A stretch of 13,567 nucleotides of DNA, from NCBI GenBank assembly GCA_041859095.1, contig JBHEKY010000031.1, forward strand, positions 1-13,567. The letters are read 5' to 3'. The stretch comes from UBA1422 sp041859095. GTDB lineage: Bacteria > Bacillota > Clostridia > Peptostreptococcales > Anaerovoracaceae. Below are positions 12,576 to 13,567 of this stretch, piece after piece (within the stretch, counting starts at the first letter, position 1; every line of letters begins with the position of its first letter). The notes under the pieces are model-generated. The model saw only the letters and a program-made list of their open reading frames with translations, ran no database searches and was not told the origin of the DNA. The translations under genes and the position numbers were made by a program.

Positions 12576-13567
12576 TTAACTGATGATTTTATCAGCCTTC
12601 TCCTTTTTTAATGCCGATAGCAATGTGAGAAGGATTCCAGTCGCACCGAACCCTGCGAGGACTTGAGTTCCGGCATTCCAAATACCACCATTCAAATAGA
12701 AGATTTCTTTAATGCCATCGCTCATGAACCGCATTGGTATCCAAGGATAAACGTAATCTTGCCAGAAGCGCGGTAAGATTTCATATGGCATGCTGGAAGC
12801 CACCAATCCAAAGAGCATCAGCGTCACAAAGATGACAACACCTCCGATAAAACTCCAGCTCATTACGCCGATAATTAGCATCATCAGGCAAAAGACTGCG
12901 ATGCTCAAAAATCCAAAAGTGGTTCCGAATTCAATCCCCAGACTGAATTCAAACTTCAGTATAAATGAAACGCATGCAGCAATGACGATGGCTGTTAATG
13001 CTGCCATTAGCAACAATTTCAACTTGGAAGCAGCCGATTGGTCCAGGCCCATCTGAAAGGCTCTGGACAATACGATGGAGCAAATCAACGTAGCAATCCA
13101 AGACATTATGAATGCAAACATGTTGGCATTACCATTTGCCATATCCGTGCCAACGGGGTTAAGATATTCAATCGTTAACGGCACTTCAGATTCCCCTGAC
13201 ATGGAAGAAATCATGGTAGAAAGCACAGTGGCGATAGCTTTGCTCTGTCCCTCATCGATAATCACTTTGATTACTGGGGTCCCCCCAGTCAGTTTCTGTG
13301 TGGTAAAATCAGCTGGGATTACTATTGCAGCATAAATCTCCCGATCTCCAAAGGCTTGGTCAAGTTTTGCCTGGTCTTCAATCGCAACGAGTTTTAAGGG
13401 CGTCGGATTCTTGTCCGCCATAGCCCCGTTTATTTTGGCTGTTATCGCCGCTGCAATCTGAGTTCCCAAATTCATATCTCCCTGGGGTGTTGTCATTCCC
13501 TGATCCAAAGACACAACGGAAATGGGCAAATCTTTTGCTTCACCTTTAATCACGGGAAGAATTATCA
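12576..13567 (-). CDS. YhgE/Pip-like (DUF3533-type) membrane protein, 5'-partial
   Basis: The C-terminal 330 or so residues of a membrane protein resembling the YhgE/Pip phage-infection-protein and ABC-2 permease group. The frame remains open to the window edge and reads IILP before VIKGEAKDLP, so the GTG at 13553 is not a convincing start; an N-terminal membrane segment and start are probably outside. An extracellular-type domain (DLPISVVSLDQG, then NLGTQIAAAI) is followed by about five or six hydrophobic segments and a short basic C-terminus (KKEKADKI). This layout fits proteins linked to surface export, ESX-type secretion or drug efflux. No cargo can be assigned. Its stop lies 14 bases before the -35 of the panC leader promoter, and no separate terminator is visible between them. 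Confidence 0.75.
   Translation of the reverse strand, partial: IILPVIKGEAKDLPISVVSLDQGMTTPQGDMNLGTQIAAAITAKINGAMADKNPTPLKLVAIEDQAKLDQAFGDREIYAAIVIPADFTTQKLTGGTPVIKVIIDEGQSKAIATVLSTMISSMSGESEVPLTIEYLNPVGTDMANGNANMFAFIMSWIATLICSIVLSRAFQMGLDQSAASKLKLLLMAALTAIVIAACVSFILKFEFSLGIEFGTTFGFLSIAVFCLMMLIIGVMSWSFIGGVVIFVTLMLFGLVASSMPYEILPRFWQDYVYPWIPMRFMSDGIKEIFYLNGGIWNAGTQVLAGFGATGILLTLLSALKKEKADKIIS

Noticed and set aside
12580..12595. Small inverted repeat CTGAT/ATCAG at the end of the YhgE-like gene as its terminator
   Set aside because: Only five pairs, AT-rich, and not followed by a U-run on the minus strand; the strong hairpin at 12371-12404 is the better terminator.

Overview
The window looks like chromosomal DNA from a strictly anaerobic Firmicute of the Clostridia type. 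This is inferred from gene content (PfkB-type pseudouridine kinase with an N-terminal HTH, split ThrE exporter, DUF1847, C_GCAxxG_C_C and DUF134 proteins, Mrp/NBP35 ATPase, a YhgE/Pip-like membrane protein), strong AGGAG-type ribosome binding sites, TTGACA/TATAAT promoters and U-tailed terminators. No rRNA, tRNA, CRISPR array, transposase or phage gene was seen. Coding density is high; every gap over 90 bases holds a recognisable promoter, hairpin or terminator.

Layout. Positions 1-1879 (+): pseudouridine catabolism, psuK (5' end outside the window) and psuG, overlapping. It meets a minus-strand operon tail to tail with no base between the stop codons. Positions 1880-4296 (-): promoter, two-component ThrE-type threonine/serine exporter (two genes), an SRAP/HMCES-type abasic-site protein and a Nim-like flavin-binding protein. 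Positions 4343-9870 (-): a nine-gene operon from one near-perfect promoter: DUF134 regulator, MBL-fold hydrolase, Mrp/NBP35 Fe-S ATPase, C_GCAxxG_C_C protein, DUF1847 protein, second C_GCAxxG_C_C protein, ZIP metal transporter and two half-size permeases. Positions 9887-11444 (-): a two-gene unit, DUF2703 protein with a Cys-rich tail and a DUF1847-rhodanese fusion, with its own promoter and a clear terminator. Positions 11468-12562 (-): panC behind a leader with a promoter, a pan-motif-like hairpin with two bulged adenines at the predicted 5' end, and a terminator hairpin just before panC. Positions 12576-13567 (-): 3' part of a YhgE/Pip-like membrane protein, cut by the window edge.

How it may fit together. 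The central 7 kb (4343-11369) is the most unusual part: about eleven genes, most rich in ordered cysteines or carrying metal sites, arranged with 4- to 8-base overlaps. An Fe-S cluster carrier ATPase, two pairs of paralogous cysteine proteins, a rhodanese fused to one of them, a ZIP transporter and a split permease together suggest a system that handles a metal, metalloid or reactive sulfur species, controlled by DUF134. The substrate cannot be read from the sequence. The family names are established; the joint function is inference.
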